Shown one piece after another: positions 8,504 to 16,842 of a stretch of DNA of 64,000 bases. The notes under the pieces were generated by a model, which was given only the letters and a program-made list of their open reading frames with translations, had not been told where the DNA came from and ran no database searches. Position numbers and translations under genes: made by a program. Origin of the DNA: GCA-2712985 sp964515905 (GTDB lineage Bacteria; Pseudomonadota; Alphaproteobacteria; UBA7887); NCBI GenBank assembly GCA_964515905.1, contig CAZEWK010000045.1, forward strand, positions 30,375-94,374, given 5' to 3'. How positions within the stretch are numbered: the stretch's first letter is position 1; each line of letters starts with the position of its first letter.

Positions 8504-9097
8504 CTACATCTGATCAATTTGTTCCTGGTCAAGCTGGAAACTGACTATAGTTTCATAGAGATTGGCTTCTCCAACATCATGAACTGGTATCTTGAGTACG
8601 ATTTCTTCAGAGTGCACTTTAGATGTATATTCACCACCTACTGCAGAGTCGAGGTTTGCCAAAAAAGTTTGTTTCTGGACAATTTTTCCGAATCGGTCTA
8701 CTAGTGCGACGAAGAAGGGCACCGATACAGTAGAACTGCTGTCGCTGAGTTTACCATGGCGAACTGCCATTTGTATGTCTAGTTCCACAAGAATGTTCCA
8801 GGCTGTGGTCAGAGGTGTGTCTGACACAACATTTGCTTCCGTCAATCCGCAAGTAAATGTCAAATCAGTAATCCGAGCTTCCGTCTCAATATCTGTGATG
8901 TCACGACCGTCTCCGTCCCGATATCTGACGAAAGTTGAACCGGCCCTAAGAACTCGCACGTCTGGGCAAGGCAGTGTAGGTGTTGCAAATATGTTAACTT
9001 TCTCAAGGACATAATTGGAATCCGGTAACCACTTTGTGTCGCACGCCGAAAGGGATAAAGAAATTCCGGCGAGTATAAATATACGTAGTGGGTTCAT
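8504..9097 (-). CDS. Putative lipoprotein, unknown function
   Basis: I do not recognise a named family. The frame is open from 9181, but the ATG at 9097 gives a clean lipoprotein signal: a short basic start, the hydrophobic stretch IFILAGISLSLSA, then Cys in the lipobox SLSAC at about residue 19. The mature part (~178 residues) is mainly beta-rich and without membrane segments, with a pair of cysteines (CPDVRV and FTCGL) that could form a disulfide. It is predicted to sit on the periplasmic face of a membrane. Conserved proteins of this type are common in Alphaproteobacteria (family memory, not searched). It starts ~25 bases after the CDGSH gene on the same strand and may be cotranscribed with it. 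Confidence 0.7.
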   Translation of the reverse strand: MNPLRIFILAGISLSLSACDTKWLPDSNYVLEKVNIFATPTLPCPDVRVLRAGSTFVRYRDGDGRDITDIETEARITDLTFTCGLTEANVVSDTPLTTAWNILVELDIQMAVRHGKLSDSSSTVSVPFFVALVDRFGKIVQKQTFLANLDSAVGGEYTSKVHSEEIVLKIPVHDVGEANLYETIVSFQLDQEQIDQM

Positions 9098-9122
9098 AGT
9101 TGGTTTTGAGAAAAAAGTTGAA

Positions 9123-9362
9123 TCACAGCGAATTGTGGGTCCCGTCGCAGTATGGTTTATTTTTACTCTGCTTGCATCCACATAGGAAGATCGTTTTTGT
9201 TTCCGTCATTTTCCAAACGATAGGTTTGAGATCAGTGGTGGTGTGGGCTCCATCACAAAAGGGCTGTTTAGCACTCAGTCCACATTGGCACCAAGCGTAG
9301 CTTCGACCTTCTTCGGCCTCTATCGTATAAGGTGATTTTTGGGCTATTACCGGGTCAGACAT
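9123..9362 (-). CDS. CDGSH iron-sulfur domain protein
   Basis: A 79-residue soluble protein with two CDGSH-type motifs. The first is CQCGLSAKQPFCDGAH (from about residue 25) and the second CGCKQSKNKPYCDGTH (from about residue 61). Each has the three Cys and one His that hold a [2Fe-2S] cluster, as in the mitoNEET superfamily. Tandem-motif bacterial forms bind two clusters and are thought to act in electron transfer or iron-sulfur handling. The longer frame begins with TTG at 9386; ATG at 9362 is preferred. It is divergent from thrB and shares a ~150-base intergenic region with it. Confidence 0.88.
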   Translation of the reverse strand: MSDPVIAQKSPYTIEAEEGRSYAWCQCGLSAKQPFCDGAHTTTDLKPIVWKMTETKTIFLCGCKQSKNKPYCDGTHNSL

Positions 9363-9510
9363 TATTATTGGGTGCTCGCTAATCAAATTACAGTTATTTT
9401 ACTATGCCGTATAGGATAACAGAAATGAAGTATCTCATATGAACTAGATTGCTACTACTTATGAAAGGCGGTTATTAAAGGTTATATTATAAAACGGAAT
9501 TTGTTGAAAA

Positions 9511-10473
9511 TTGGCTGTTTACACTAAAATTGACGAATCAGACTTGTCTCTGTTCCTTTCGCGATATTCGCTTGGCGAGTTGTCGGGTTATACTGGAATT
9601 GAGGAAGGTGTGGAAAATTCGAATTACTTGCTAAAGATTAAAGGTAAGCGCTATATCCTAACTATCTACGAAAAGCGTGTTCAGCCTAAAGATTTACCCT
9701 TTTTCCTTGATCTGCTCCAATATTTATCATTAAACGGTATAGAATGTCCTGTGCCGGTTTTGGATAATGCCGGAACAATTTTGAACGAAATTTCAGGAAA
9801 GCCGGCCGTAGTTTTTTCTTTCTTGCGGGGATCTGCAACAGGAAACCCAAACCCAAAACAGTGTCACAGCCTAGGAAAAGCATTAGCAAAAATGCATTTG
9901 GCGGGACAGGGTTTTGAAAAGGAACGTCGAAATGATCTATCAGTCCGAAACTGGCAAAGCCTACTAGAACGCATCGATGATCGTGCAAACGATCTGAAAC
10001 CGGGGCTTTTGCACGAGTTAAACATAGAAATTGAAGAACTAGTTCCAAAATGGCCTTTTGATTTACCAACGGGAATTATTCATGCAGATCTTTTCCCAGA
10101 CAATGTTTTTTTTAGAGGAGATGTAGTTTCTGGCTTAATAGATTTTTATTTCGCCTGCTCAGATTTATTTGCTTACGACCTTGCGATTTGTCTCAATGCA
10201 TGGTGTTTTGAGCCAGATGGTTCGTTTAATTCCACTAAGGCACGTTTTATGCTTTCTGCGTATCGAAAAATACGACCATTTTCTGTTAATGAAGTAAGCG
10301 CACTGCCCATGCTTTGTCGTGGAGCAGCTGTACGATTTCTGCTAACTCGCCTATATGATTGGCTCAATCTACCCAATGAGGCGTTAGTTCGTCCAAAAGA
10401 TCCCTTAGAGTATTTTCATAAACTTAGTTTTCACAGACAAGTTAAAGGTTCTGGTGAATATGGTCTTGAATGA
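9511..10473 (+). CDS. thrB: Homoserine kinase, type II (aminoglycoside-phosphotransferase-like)
   Basis: This enzyme phosphorylates L-homoserine, the step before threonine synthase (thrC at 16.8-18.3 kb). The protein belongs to the APH-fold kinases, not to the GHMP ThrB of enterics. It has the catalytic loop IIHADLFPDNVFF (about residue 190), the metal-binding GLIDFYFAC just after it, and the N-terminal signature GVENSNYLL. It starts with TTG (residues MAVYTKI), a conserved N-terminus of this family. Its 320 residues are usual. The stop overlaps the rnhA start by four bases; thrB-rnhA is a conserved alphaproteobacterial pair. Confidence 0.93.
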   Translation: MAVYTKIDESDLSLFLSRYSLGELSGYTGIEEGVENSNYLLKIKGKRYILTIYEKRVQPKDLPFFLDLLQYLSLNGIECPVPVLDNAGTILNEISGKPAVVFSFLRGSATGNPNPKQCHSLGKALAKMHLAGQGFEKERRNDLSVRNWQSLLERIDDRANDLKPGLLHELNIEIEELVPKWPFDLPTGIIHADLFPDNVFFRGDVVSGLIDFYFACSDLFAYDLAICLNAWCFEPDGSFNSTKARFMLSAYRKIRPFSVNEVSALPMLCRGAAVRFLLTRLYDWLNLPNEALVRPKDPLEYFHKLSFHRQVKGSGEYGLE

Positions 10474-10925
10474 TAAATATGGTTGAGCAAAACCTTGTAG
10501 AGATTTTCACCGACGGTGCGTGCTCAGGTAATCCTGGTCCGGGTGGGTGGGGAGCTGTTTTATTATTTGGTAGTCTTGAAAAGGAGATTAAAGGTGGTGA
10601 GCAATACACCACCAACAACAGAATGGAACTGAAAGCAGCTATAGAGGCACTTAAAGAATTGCGCCACCCTTCGTCGGTAAAAATTTATACGGACTCTATC
10701 TATTTGCGCGACGGAATAACAAAATGGATAATTAAATGGAGGGCAAATCAATGGAGGACGGCCAATAAGAGGCCCGTAAAGAATGTTGATTTATGGCGTG
10801 AGCTGTTGGCCGTTGTCGAGCAGCAGCAGCAGGTAGAGTGGATTTGGGTTAAGGGACATGCTGGGAATAAACACAATGAACGTGCCGACAGTTTGGCTCG
10901 ACAGGGCGCGGGTGGTGTCGATTAG
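10470..10925 (+). CDS. rnhA: Ribonuclease HI
   Basis: RNase HI degrades the RNA strand of RNA-DNA hybrids in the cytoplasm. All four acidic catalytic residues are visible: Asp in FTDGACSGNPGPGGWG, Glu in NNRMELKAAIEAL, Asp in IYTDSIYLRDGI, and the C-terminal Asp in GHAGNKHNERADSLAR with the catalytic His of the GHAG loop. Its 151 residues are normal. Starts at 10470 (overlapping thrB by ATGA) and 10479 are both possible. Its last codons form the left arm of a long hairpin (10909-10958). Confidence 0.96.
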   Translation: MINMVEQNLVEIFTDGACSGNPGPGGWGAVLLFGSLEKEIKGGEQYTTNNRMELKAAIEALKELRHPSSVKIYTDSIYLRDGITKWIIKWRANQWRTANKRPVKNVDLWRELLAVVEQQQQVEWIWVKGHAGNKHNERADSLARQGAGGVD

Positions 10926-10958
10926 TTAGCGTTTCAACGAAGCTAGCGACACCACCCG
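10909..10958. terminator. Long hairpin spanning the rnhA stop codon
   Basis: A perfect 12-base inverted repeat, CGGGTGGTGTCG at 10909-10920 and CGACACCACCCG at 10947-10958, encloses a 26-base loop. The loop itself can pair further (TAGC/GCTA around TTTC...GAA). The left arm is coding sequence of rnhA and its stop codon is in the loop. There is no following T-run on either strand, so it may be a transcript-end stabiliser, or a two-way barrier between thrB-rnhA and the convergent peroxiredoxin gene, rather than a classical intrinsic terminator. Confidence 0.55.
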
Positions 10959-11052
10959 GCGACAACACAGTCTTTTGGTTGACAGAAGTCGTTCCATGCA
11001 AACTTTTCAAAAGAAACCTTAAATGGAGAAACTCTGGCCTTTATATAGTGGT

Positions 11053-11535
11053 CTATAGTTTGCTCAGGATGTTTTCTGCGCTCGAAACGCTTAGTCCGGG
11101 CCCATCTTCAATCTCTAGCGCTGTTACTGTACCATCTTCCACGATCATAGCGTAACGTTGTGATCTTGTGCCGAGACCAAAACCAGAGCCATCCATGCTG
11201 AGACCAATCTTACTAGTAAAATCACCGTTCCCGTCCCCGAGCATAAGAATATCGTTTCCGGTCCCTCTGTCTTTGCCCCATGCATCCATAACAAATGGAT
11301 CATTAACAGAGAGGCAGACGATCTGGTCAACTCCTTTGCTCCCAATTTCTGATGCGTGCTCTAGGAAACCAGGGACATGTTTGGCTGAACATGTCGGCGT
11401 AAATGCGCCGGGTACAGCAAAAAGGACCACTTTTTTCCCGGAAAAGATGTCGTCTGTCGAGATGTCCTCCATTCCCCCATCGCCCATATGCTTAAAGGCA
11501 ATTTTCGGAATTTGTTCTCCAACTTTAATTGTCAT
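11053..11535 (-). CDS. Peroxiredoxin, Prx5 family
   Basis: This is a thiol peroxidase that reduces hydrogen peroxide and alkyl hydroperoxides. The peroxidatic cysteine lies in PGAFTPTCSAKHVPGF (about residue 49), the family signature. Further Prx5 markers are VNDPFVMDAWG and GLGTRSQRYAMIV. The ORF is open from 11577, but the ATG at 11535, with GGGAG upstream, gives the usual 160-residue protein (MTIKVGEQIP). It has no signal peptide. It lies downstream of the DsbD/ScsB-like gene on the same strand with a 172-base gap that includes a weak GTACA...TGTAC hairpin; linkage is uncertain. Confidence 0.93.
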   Translation of the reverse strand: MTIKVGEQIPKIAFKHMGDGGMEDISTDDIFSGKKVVLFAVPGAFTPTCSAKHVPGFLEHASEIGSKGVDQIVCLSVNDPFVMDAWGKDRGTGNDILMLGDGNGDFTSKIGLSMDGSGFGLGTRSQRYAMIVEDGTVTALEIEDGPGLSVSSAENILSKL

Positions 11536-11707
11536 TATTTTTATCTCCCAAATAAATTTGTCTAGGTGAGTGAGCATCTTCTTTTACTGTACTAATTTCG
11601 CGCCGGCTTCCATATAAATCGGAAAGTCAGTTTGTGACGGCCTGTGACCAAAGACACGTTCCCTATACATTGGTACAAGCTTTCTGTACAGGTTTGACCT
11701 ATTTATA

Positions 11708-13840
11708 CTATTTTATCGTGTTTGCCTCTGATGCACCTCTGATTTGTTGCAGTGTCTTTAACACAGAAGATACACTTAATAATTCCGGTAAGACGATACC
11801 ATTTGGCGCCCCTGGACCATATATTGCATCAAAAGGAAGTCCATATCGACCAAAATTTGTCAGATATGCAGCAATGTTTGGATCAGAATTAGTCCAGTCG
11901 CCCTGCATGAGAATGACATCGGATTTACCTAATGCTTTTCCTATGACTTGGCGATCTAAGACTAACGATTTATTTATCTTGCACGTCAGACACCAGTCTG
12001 CCGTTATGTCTACAAATACAATCTTTCCATGGTCTATATGGCCAGGGATTGCTAGTAAATCCAGTGGTTTCCAGGGACCTTCACTGTTGAAGTGGCCTCC
12101 GATCATCGGTTGCTTCGGTGGCACCATGTGAGGGATAGTAAAAGAAAGTAGACTTAAAACTATAACACCGCTAGCCGTAATTTTTGCTCCTATTTCTTTA
12201 GTCTGCGAAGCAAGCCCAAGAAATAGAACGCAAATAACCATTAATGCTGCAAGTAACGAGGCACCCAATAGCCCAATTTGTGCAGAAATTACCAACAATA
12301 ACCAGGCGGCGGTTACCAGTAATATGAGGCCCAGAAGGGCTCGCACTGTGTTCATCCACTTTCCGGGTCGAGGTAAATATCCAGCGAAAGTGGGAACAAC
12401 CGATAGAATTAAGTACGGTAGGGCCATGCCCACACCGAGTGTTGTAAATATTAAAATTATTTGAATTGGTCCTCCGATAAGAGCAAAACCCACTGCTGTT
12501 CCGAGAAAGGGGGCGGAACAAGGAGTTGCTAGCAATGTGGCCAGGGCACCACTCCAAAAACTGTTAGAAATAGAAAATCTAGAGGTAAGCACCATGTTCC
12601 CACCTACCCAAGAAGGGATGGGCACTTCAAAAAAACCAAAAAGATTTGAAGCAAAAATTGTTACTATGAGAGTTAGAAATATTAGAAAAAGTGGCTCCTG
12701 AAATTGCATACCCCAACCGACAGCAACACCTGCTGCTTTTAGAACAATTGCTCCAGCAGCTAACAGAACAAAAGAACATATTATCCCGCTTGCTGTTGAC
12801 AAAAAATGTACGCGTATTTCTTTATTATTTTGCTCAGCGTGTTGAATAACTCCCAGTACCTTTATTGCTAATACAGGAAGTACGCAGGGCATAACGTTCA
12901 GTATTAGACCGCCAAGTAGAGCAAGGCTCAAAATCGCTAACAATGAACCAACGTCAAAAAGTTTTTCTGTTTGCCAACTAGGGGAAATGTATGTGGAGAA
13001 TTCCACAGAGGTATTTTTATCTATCAGTGTAACTGTAATTGTTTGATTGATCAGAGTAGCGTCACGGACCGTCTCAACAGGGATCTGAAAAATCGCTTGT
13101 TTTCGATGTTCTCTGAAGTTTTTTTTTGCCTTGGTAAAACGAACTTCTGCGGGTCCTTCAACAAATAAAATTGGATTCTCAAAAGCCTCATTCTTGGGGT
13201 GATTAAGGATCAATTCCAGAAGATCACCATTCGCATTCAACGCACCTTTTTCCAAAATTATAGGGTCTTCGCCCAATGTAACCGGAACCATTTCTCGGTA
13301 TTTTTTTATAAGGTTAAAGTAGGCTGTATCTTCACCGGATCCTTCAGGAAGGGCTAGTCTCAATTTAGCTTGAATAGGAATACAAATAGTTTTGCAAGCT
13401 TGGTAGTCGATGATCGTATTCAGAACCGTGCGTTTATTTGGTGAAATTAAATCGATAGTTATTGGTATTACGACAGTTTTTAGATAACCCACCGTTTCTA
13501 AATTCGCGGCTTCAAAAAAGCGTTGCGGTGAGGGCCAGTGAATCTGAAAGGTATTCAGGTTTTCCGAGCCCTCAAAATTAAGAGAAGGGGGTGATCCAGC
13601 GTCACCGGGGCTTCTCCAGTATATTTTCCACCCAGGCTCCAACTTAAACTCTAGTCCAATGGAAAGTATATAGGAATCCCCAATAGAATTTTGTGCTGAA
13701 ATCATTCGAACAGCGGTGAATTCAGTTTTGTCCCATTCGCTAGTTGGGTTTGCCCCGACTGCAGAAGGGGTCAATAGAGGGAACAGCGACAAGAGAAAAA
13801 TCAGCACATGGTAGAGCTTTTTGATATATTCATTTATCAT
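11708..13840 (-). CDS. DsbD/ScsB-like protein-disulfide reductase
   Basis: This is a membrane thiol reductase that passes electrons from cytosolic thioredoxin to periplasmic proteins. The parts in order are: a signal peptide (ATG at 13840 preferred over 13894), a periplasmic N-terminal DsbD-type beta domain to about residue 290, a multi-helix membrane domain with its redox cysteines in VMPCVLPVLAIK and LATPCSAPFLG, and a C-terminal thioredoxin-like domain with active site WCLTCK. At ~710 residues, with a long N-terminal region, it is closer to ScsB than to classical DsbD. The next gene downstream on the same strand is a Prx5 peroxiredoxin, but that protein lacks a signal peptide, so a direct partnership is not shown. 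Confidence 0.85.
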   Translation of the reverse strand: MINEYIKKLYHVLIFLLSLFPLLTPSAVGANPTSEWDKTEFTAVRMISAQNSIGDSYILSIGLEFKLEPGWKIYWRSPGDAGSPPSLNFEGSENLNTFQIHWPSPQRFFEAANLETVGYLKTVVIPITIDLISPNKRTVLNTIIDYQACKTICIPIQAKLRLALPEGSGEDTAYFNLIKKYREMVPVTLGEDPIILEKGALNANGDLLELILNHPKNEAFENPILFVEGPAEVRFTKAKKNFREHRKQAIFQIPVETVRDATLINQTITVTLIDKNTSVEFSTYISPSWQTEKLFDVGSLLAILSLALLGGLILNVMPCVLPVLAIKVLGVIQHAEQNNKEIRVHFLSTASGIICSFVLLAAGAIVLKAAGVAVGWGMQFQEPLFLIFLTLIVTIFASNLFGFFEVPIPSWVGGNMVLTSRFSISNSFWSGALATLLATPCSAPFLGTAVGFALIGGPIQIILIFTTLGVGMALPYLILSVVPTFAGYLPRPGKWMNTVRALLGLILLVTAAWLLLVISAQIGLLGASLLAALMVICVLFLGLASQTKEIGAKITASGVIVLSLLSFTIPHMVPPKQPMIGGHFNSEGPWKPLDLLAIPGHIDHGKIVFVDITADWCLTCKINKSLVLDRQVIGKALGKSDVILMQGDWTNSDPNIAAYLTNFGRYGLPFDAIYGPGAPNGIVLPELLSVSSVLKTLQQIRGASEANTIK

Positions 13841-13951
13841 AGTGGTCTTATTCTCACTTAGATGTGATGGCATACCTAGAGCATATTGGTTCAAATAAAA
13901 CGGACGGCTTCTTGAAGCCTATAGTTAGCTAGGAATATAGGTAATAACGAC

Positions 13952-14527
13952 ATGAATCCAAGAAAAGAAAAAGATGGATACTTGCCGGGGCAACTTTTGA
14001 TAGCAATGCCTGGAATAGAAGATCCTCGCTTTTCCGAGAGTGTCATTTATTTATGTGCTCATAGCGAGGATGGTGCAATGGGAATAGTCGTGAATAAAGT
14101 TATCGACTCCCTCAAATTTTCACAATTACTCGAACAAATGGATATTTCTGGGAATCACCACAGACTAAATTTAGAAATTCATTTTGGTGGTCCCGTTGAT
14201 GCTGGACGAGGTTTTGTGCTTCATAGTACTGATTACGACAGTGATGGAACCATGAAGGTAAACGATGACTTTGCCTTGACTGGGACGGTGGATGTTCTGA
14301 AGTCGATCGCGTGTGGTGAGGGTCCAGCAGACGTGCTATTTGCCTTGGGCTATGCGGGGTGGGCTCCTGGACAACTGGATGATGAAATACAAAAGAACGG
14401 GTGGCTACATTGCACTGCGGACTCTGGCATCGTCTATGGACGAGAGAATGAGTTAAAATGGAGATCGGCTGCAGCAAATATGGGTATAGATTTGTCCTTG
14501 CTGTCGACGGAAATGGGCCATGCATAG
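13952..14527 (+). CDS. yqgE: YqgE/AlgH family protein
   Basis: Member of the UPF0301 (YqgE/AlgH) family of small cytosolic proteins of unknown biochemical role. Family marks are GQLLIAMPGIEDPRFSESV at the start, GAMGIVVNK, the GGPV loop and GYAGWAPGQLDDEI. Its 191 residues are normal. It is transcribed away from the DsbD-like gene and convergent with the GNAT gene. The name AlgH comes from alginate regulation in Pseudomonas; there is no sign of that pathway here. Confidence 0.93.
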   Translation: MNPRKEKDGYLPGQLLIAMPGIEDPRFSESVIYLCAHSEDGAMGIVVNKVIDSLKFSQLLEQMDISGNHHRLNLEIHFGGPVDAGRGFVLHSTDYDSDGTMKVNDDFALTGTVDVLKSIACGEGPADVLFALGYAGWAPGQLDDEIQKNGWLHCTADSGIVYGRENELKWRSAAANMGIDLSLLSTEMGHA

Positions 14528-14603
14528 GTTTCCGTGAGGTTTTCTCTTATTATTTTGGTTGCATAGAAAAACAATGTCGTCGTTGATCATTCAACCAGTC
14601 GGT

Positions 14604-15305
14604 CTATAAACTGCTGGACGTCGACCGATTGGGCCGCAGCCGGCCTGAGGAAAGGTGCCTAATTCGCTTTGACGGCTTTGACGATGCGGATAGATCCTTT
14701 GCTGTGGGTATAGTCTCTAATTTAGTGTCAGTATTTAGAAGCCCAAACAAGATGTGGTCCTGCCATTTGCCATTTATTTTTAAATAACGCCGTGCGTAGC
14801 CTTCCTCTTGGAATCCCACTTTTGCTAGGAGAGCTCTGCTTGCCTGGTTGTTCGGAAGACATGCAGCTTCAATTCTGTGGAGTCGTAATCTTTCGAATAT
14901 AAAGGGAAGTAGTGCGGATAAAGCTTCTGTCATATACCCTTGTTGGCAATAATCTTCACCAACCCAGTATCCGATACTACAGCTTTGAGCTACACCGCGT
15001 CGTACATCATTGATTGATATGCTTCCTAACAAGGCTCGATCAGAGCTTCTGAAGATTAGGAAGACATAGGCGGTATCCGAATTGGTTTGGATTGCGTAGG
15101 CGCGGAGCCGACGTAAGAACGCCTTACGAGTGAGAGCATCATTTGACCAAGTTGGTTCCCAAGGTTCGAGAAAATGTCTGCTAGCTGTTCGAAGCGCAAG
15201 CCATTTTTTTGTGTCTCTACGATTGGGTGGCCGTAGGTACACTCGACCAGCTCTTATTGGTTTTCCACGTAGTGCTTGAGATAAAGATTTGAAAAGACCG
15301 ATCAT
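14604..15305 (-). CDS. GNAT family N-acetyltransferase, RimJ-like
   Basis: This acetyltransferase resembles ribosomal-protein-alanine acetyltransferases RimJ/RimL. The acetyl-CoA binding part is around GYWVGEDYCQQGYMTEAL and the C-terminal NQASRALLAKVGFQEEGYARRYLKINGKWQDHILF is typical of the subgroup. There are ~35 extra basic residues at the C-terminus with low complexity. The start codon overlaps the stop of the TusA-like gene by one base (TAATG), so the two are translationally coupled. It is the last gene of a thrC, M16 peptidase, tusA-like, GNAT operon. The substrate is not predictable. Confidence 0.87.
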   Translation of the reverse strand: MIGLFKSLSQALRGKPIRAGRVYLRPPNRRDTKKWLALRTASRHFLEPWEPTWSNDALTRKAFLRRLRAYAIQTNSDTAYVFLIFRSSDRALLGSISINDVRRGVAQSCSIGYWVGEDYCQQGYMTEALSALLPFIFERLRLHRIEAACLPNNQASRALLAKVGFQEEGYARRYLKINGKWQDHILFGLLNTDTKLETIPTAKDLSASSKPSKRIRHLSSGRLRPNRSTSSSL

Positions 15306-15550
15306 TATTTGACTCTAATATGAAACGTAAATAACCCATCATTGATAGAATGAGACTCAAGATTATTTCCGGTTAAACTACAAAATTCCTTAAAATCTTG
15401 CTCGGCACTAGGGTCTGTAGCCAGTACAGTTAATAAACAGCCAGATGGAAGTTGTTTTATAGCTTTCTTTGCCTTTAAGATTGGTAGAGGGCAGGTTAGA
15501 TGGCAAAGATCAAGCGTTAAGCTCGCTATATTCGGTTCAGTGTGCGTCAT
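15305..15550 (-). CDS. TusA-family sulfurtransferase-like protein
   Basis: A small (81 residues) cytosolic protein of the TusA/SirA/YeeD family. The sulfur-accepting cysteine is in the CPxP motif, CPLPILKAKKAI (about residue 20), followed by the typical strand LLTVLATDPSAEQDFKEF. The frame opens with TTG at 15565, but ATG at 15550 falls 8 bases after the M16 peptidase stop and is preferred. Such proteins carry persulfide sulfur to tRNA modification, molybdenum cofactor or other acceptors; which one applies here cannot be told. It is sandwiched in the thrC operon. Confidence 0.88.
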   Translation of the reverse strand: MTHTEPNIASLTLDLCHLTCPLPILKAKKAIKQLPSGCLLTVLATDPSAEQDFKEFCSLTGNNLESHSINDGLFTFHIRVK

Positions 15551-15558
15551 GGCAGTTA

Positions 15559-16818
15559 TCAACAAAATTTTTGTTTAATTGATCCGTAATCAGGCATTTT
15601 ATCGATTGGGCCGAGAGCTGTTACCGTTGGATTACTCGTGGAAATAAGTCGTCCAGCTACTGTCATCAATTGATCAGGGTCAATAGAATCAATTTTTTCG
15701 ATGACTTCAGAGTTTAAAAGAGGGCGACCAAACAGAAGCAATTGACGGGCCATTTGTTCGCATCTGGTTCCTGTGCTCTCTAACGACATCAATAACCCGG
15801 ATTTAAGTTGGGCTCGTGCACGGTTTGTTTCCGATATCGAAATATTTCTCGATATACTCAATAGTTCTCCGCAAATTGTTTCAATCAATTCTCCAACAGA
15901 TTTAGGGTTGGTGCCGGCGTAAATGCCAAAAATGCCGCTATCTATATAACTGCTGGAGAATGAGTAAACAGAGTAGGCAAGTCCTAGTTCTTCGCGCACT
16001 TTTTGAAACAGGCGCGAGGACATGCCTCCGCCTAGGAGAACAGATAATGTTTGCAGAGCATAATAGTCTTCGTCCGAGTAGGCGAGTCCATTAAAACCAA
16101 TAAGGAGGTGTACCTGCTCAAGTTCACGGGCACGGTAATCTTCTCCGCCGGAGTATTTGGCCTGTTCGTTCTGACTCTTGTTCTCAATAATAGGCTGAGA
16201 AAACGAGTTTTTAGTTAAAGCTGTTAATTGCGCATGGTCAATATTTCCTGCAGCAGCGACGACCATGCGCTTGGGAGTGTAATATTGATTCATATAGGAA
16301 CGTAACGTATCACGCTTAAAACTGGAAACATTCTCCGCAGTACCTAAAACGGGGCGACCTAAAGCCTGGTCGGGGAAGGCCGCATTTTGAAAATAGTCAA
16401 ACACAATATCGTCCGGAGTGTCCTGGGCCTGACCAATTTCCTGAAGTACAACTCCCTGTTCCCGTTTTAACTCCTCTGGAGCGAAGGTGGGGTTTTGTAG
16501 AATATCCCCCAATATATCTATTGCTAATGGTAGATCTTCCTTAAGCACTTTAGCAAAATAAGCAGTTTGCTCCCTCGAGGTATAGGCATTCAGGTGGCCC
16601 CCGACGGCCTCTATTTCCTCTGCAATCGCACGTGCACTTCTTCGTTCCGTGCCTTTAAAGGCCATATGTTCTAGGAGATGTGATATTCCATTAATTTCTG
16701 GCGTTTCGTTGCGCGCTCCAACGTCCACCCATACCCCAACAGAAGCGGTCTCTAGTGAAGGCATAAATTCACTAATAATTTTAAGTCCGCTGTCTAAAGT
16801 GCTAACCTGTGGTTCCAT
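15559..16818 (-). CDS. M16 family zinc peptidase (mitochondrial-processing-peptidase-like)
   Basis: This is a zinc metallopeptidase of the pitrilysin/MPP family. The inverted zinc motif HLLEHMAFKG (HxxEH, about residue 48) is intact and the distal zinc-ligand region EEIEAVGGHLNAYTSREQTAYFAKVL follows. The glycine-rich loop GGGMSSRLFQKVREELGLAYSVY is typical of the MPP-beta-like group. Its 419 residues are usual for the alphaproteobacterial form, the bacterial relative of mitochondrial MPP. It has no signal peptide. It starts 24 bases after thrC and stops 8 bases before the TusA-like gene; this neighbourhood is conserved in Alphaproteobacteria. Confidence 0.94.
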   Translation of the reverse strand: MEPQVSTLDSGLKIISEFMPSLETASVGVWVDVGARNETPEINGISHLLEHMAFKGTERRSARAIAEEIEAVGGHLNAYTSREQTAYFAKVLKEDLPLAIDILGDILQNPTFAPEELKREQGVVLQEIGQAQDTPDDIVFDYFQNAAFPDQALGRPVLGTAENVSSFKRDTLRSYMNQYYTPKRMVVAAAGNIDHAQLTALTKNSFSQPIIENKSQNEQAKYSGGEDYRARELEQVHLLIGFNGLAYSDEDYYALQTLSVLLGGGMSSRLFQKVREELGLAYSVYSFSSSYIDSGIFGIYAGTNPKSVGELIETICGELLSISRNISISETNRARAQLKSGLLMSLESTGTRCEQMARQLLLFGRPLLNSEVIEKIDSIDPDQLMTVAGRLISTSNPTVTALGPIDKMPDYGSIKQKFC

Positions 16819-16842
16819 GCACTAATTCCCACTTTTCGGTTG

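Noticed and set aside
8359..8544. A 61-codon plus-strand frame upstream of gcvT
   Set aside because: It is antisense to the first glycine aptamer and the gcv promoter.
11671..11690. GTACA...TGTAC hairpin between the DsbD-like gene and the peroxiredoxin gene as a terminator
   Set aside because: The stem is only five base pairs with no T-run; too weak to call.
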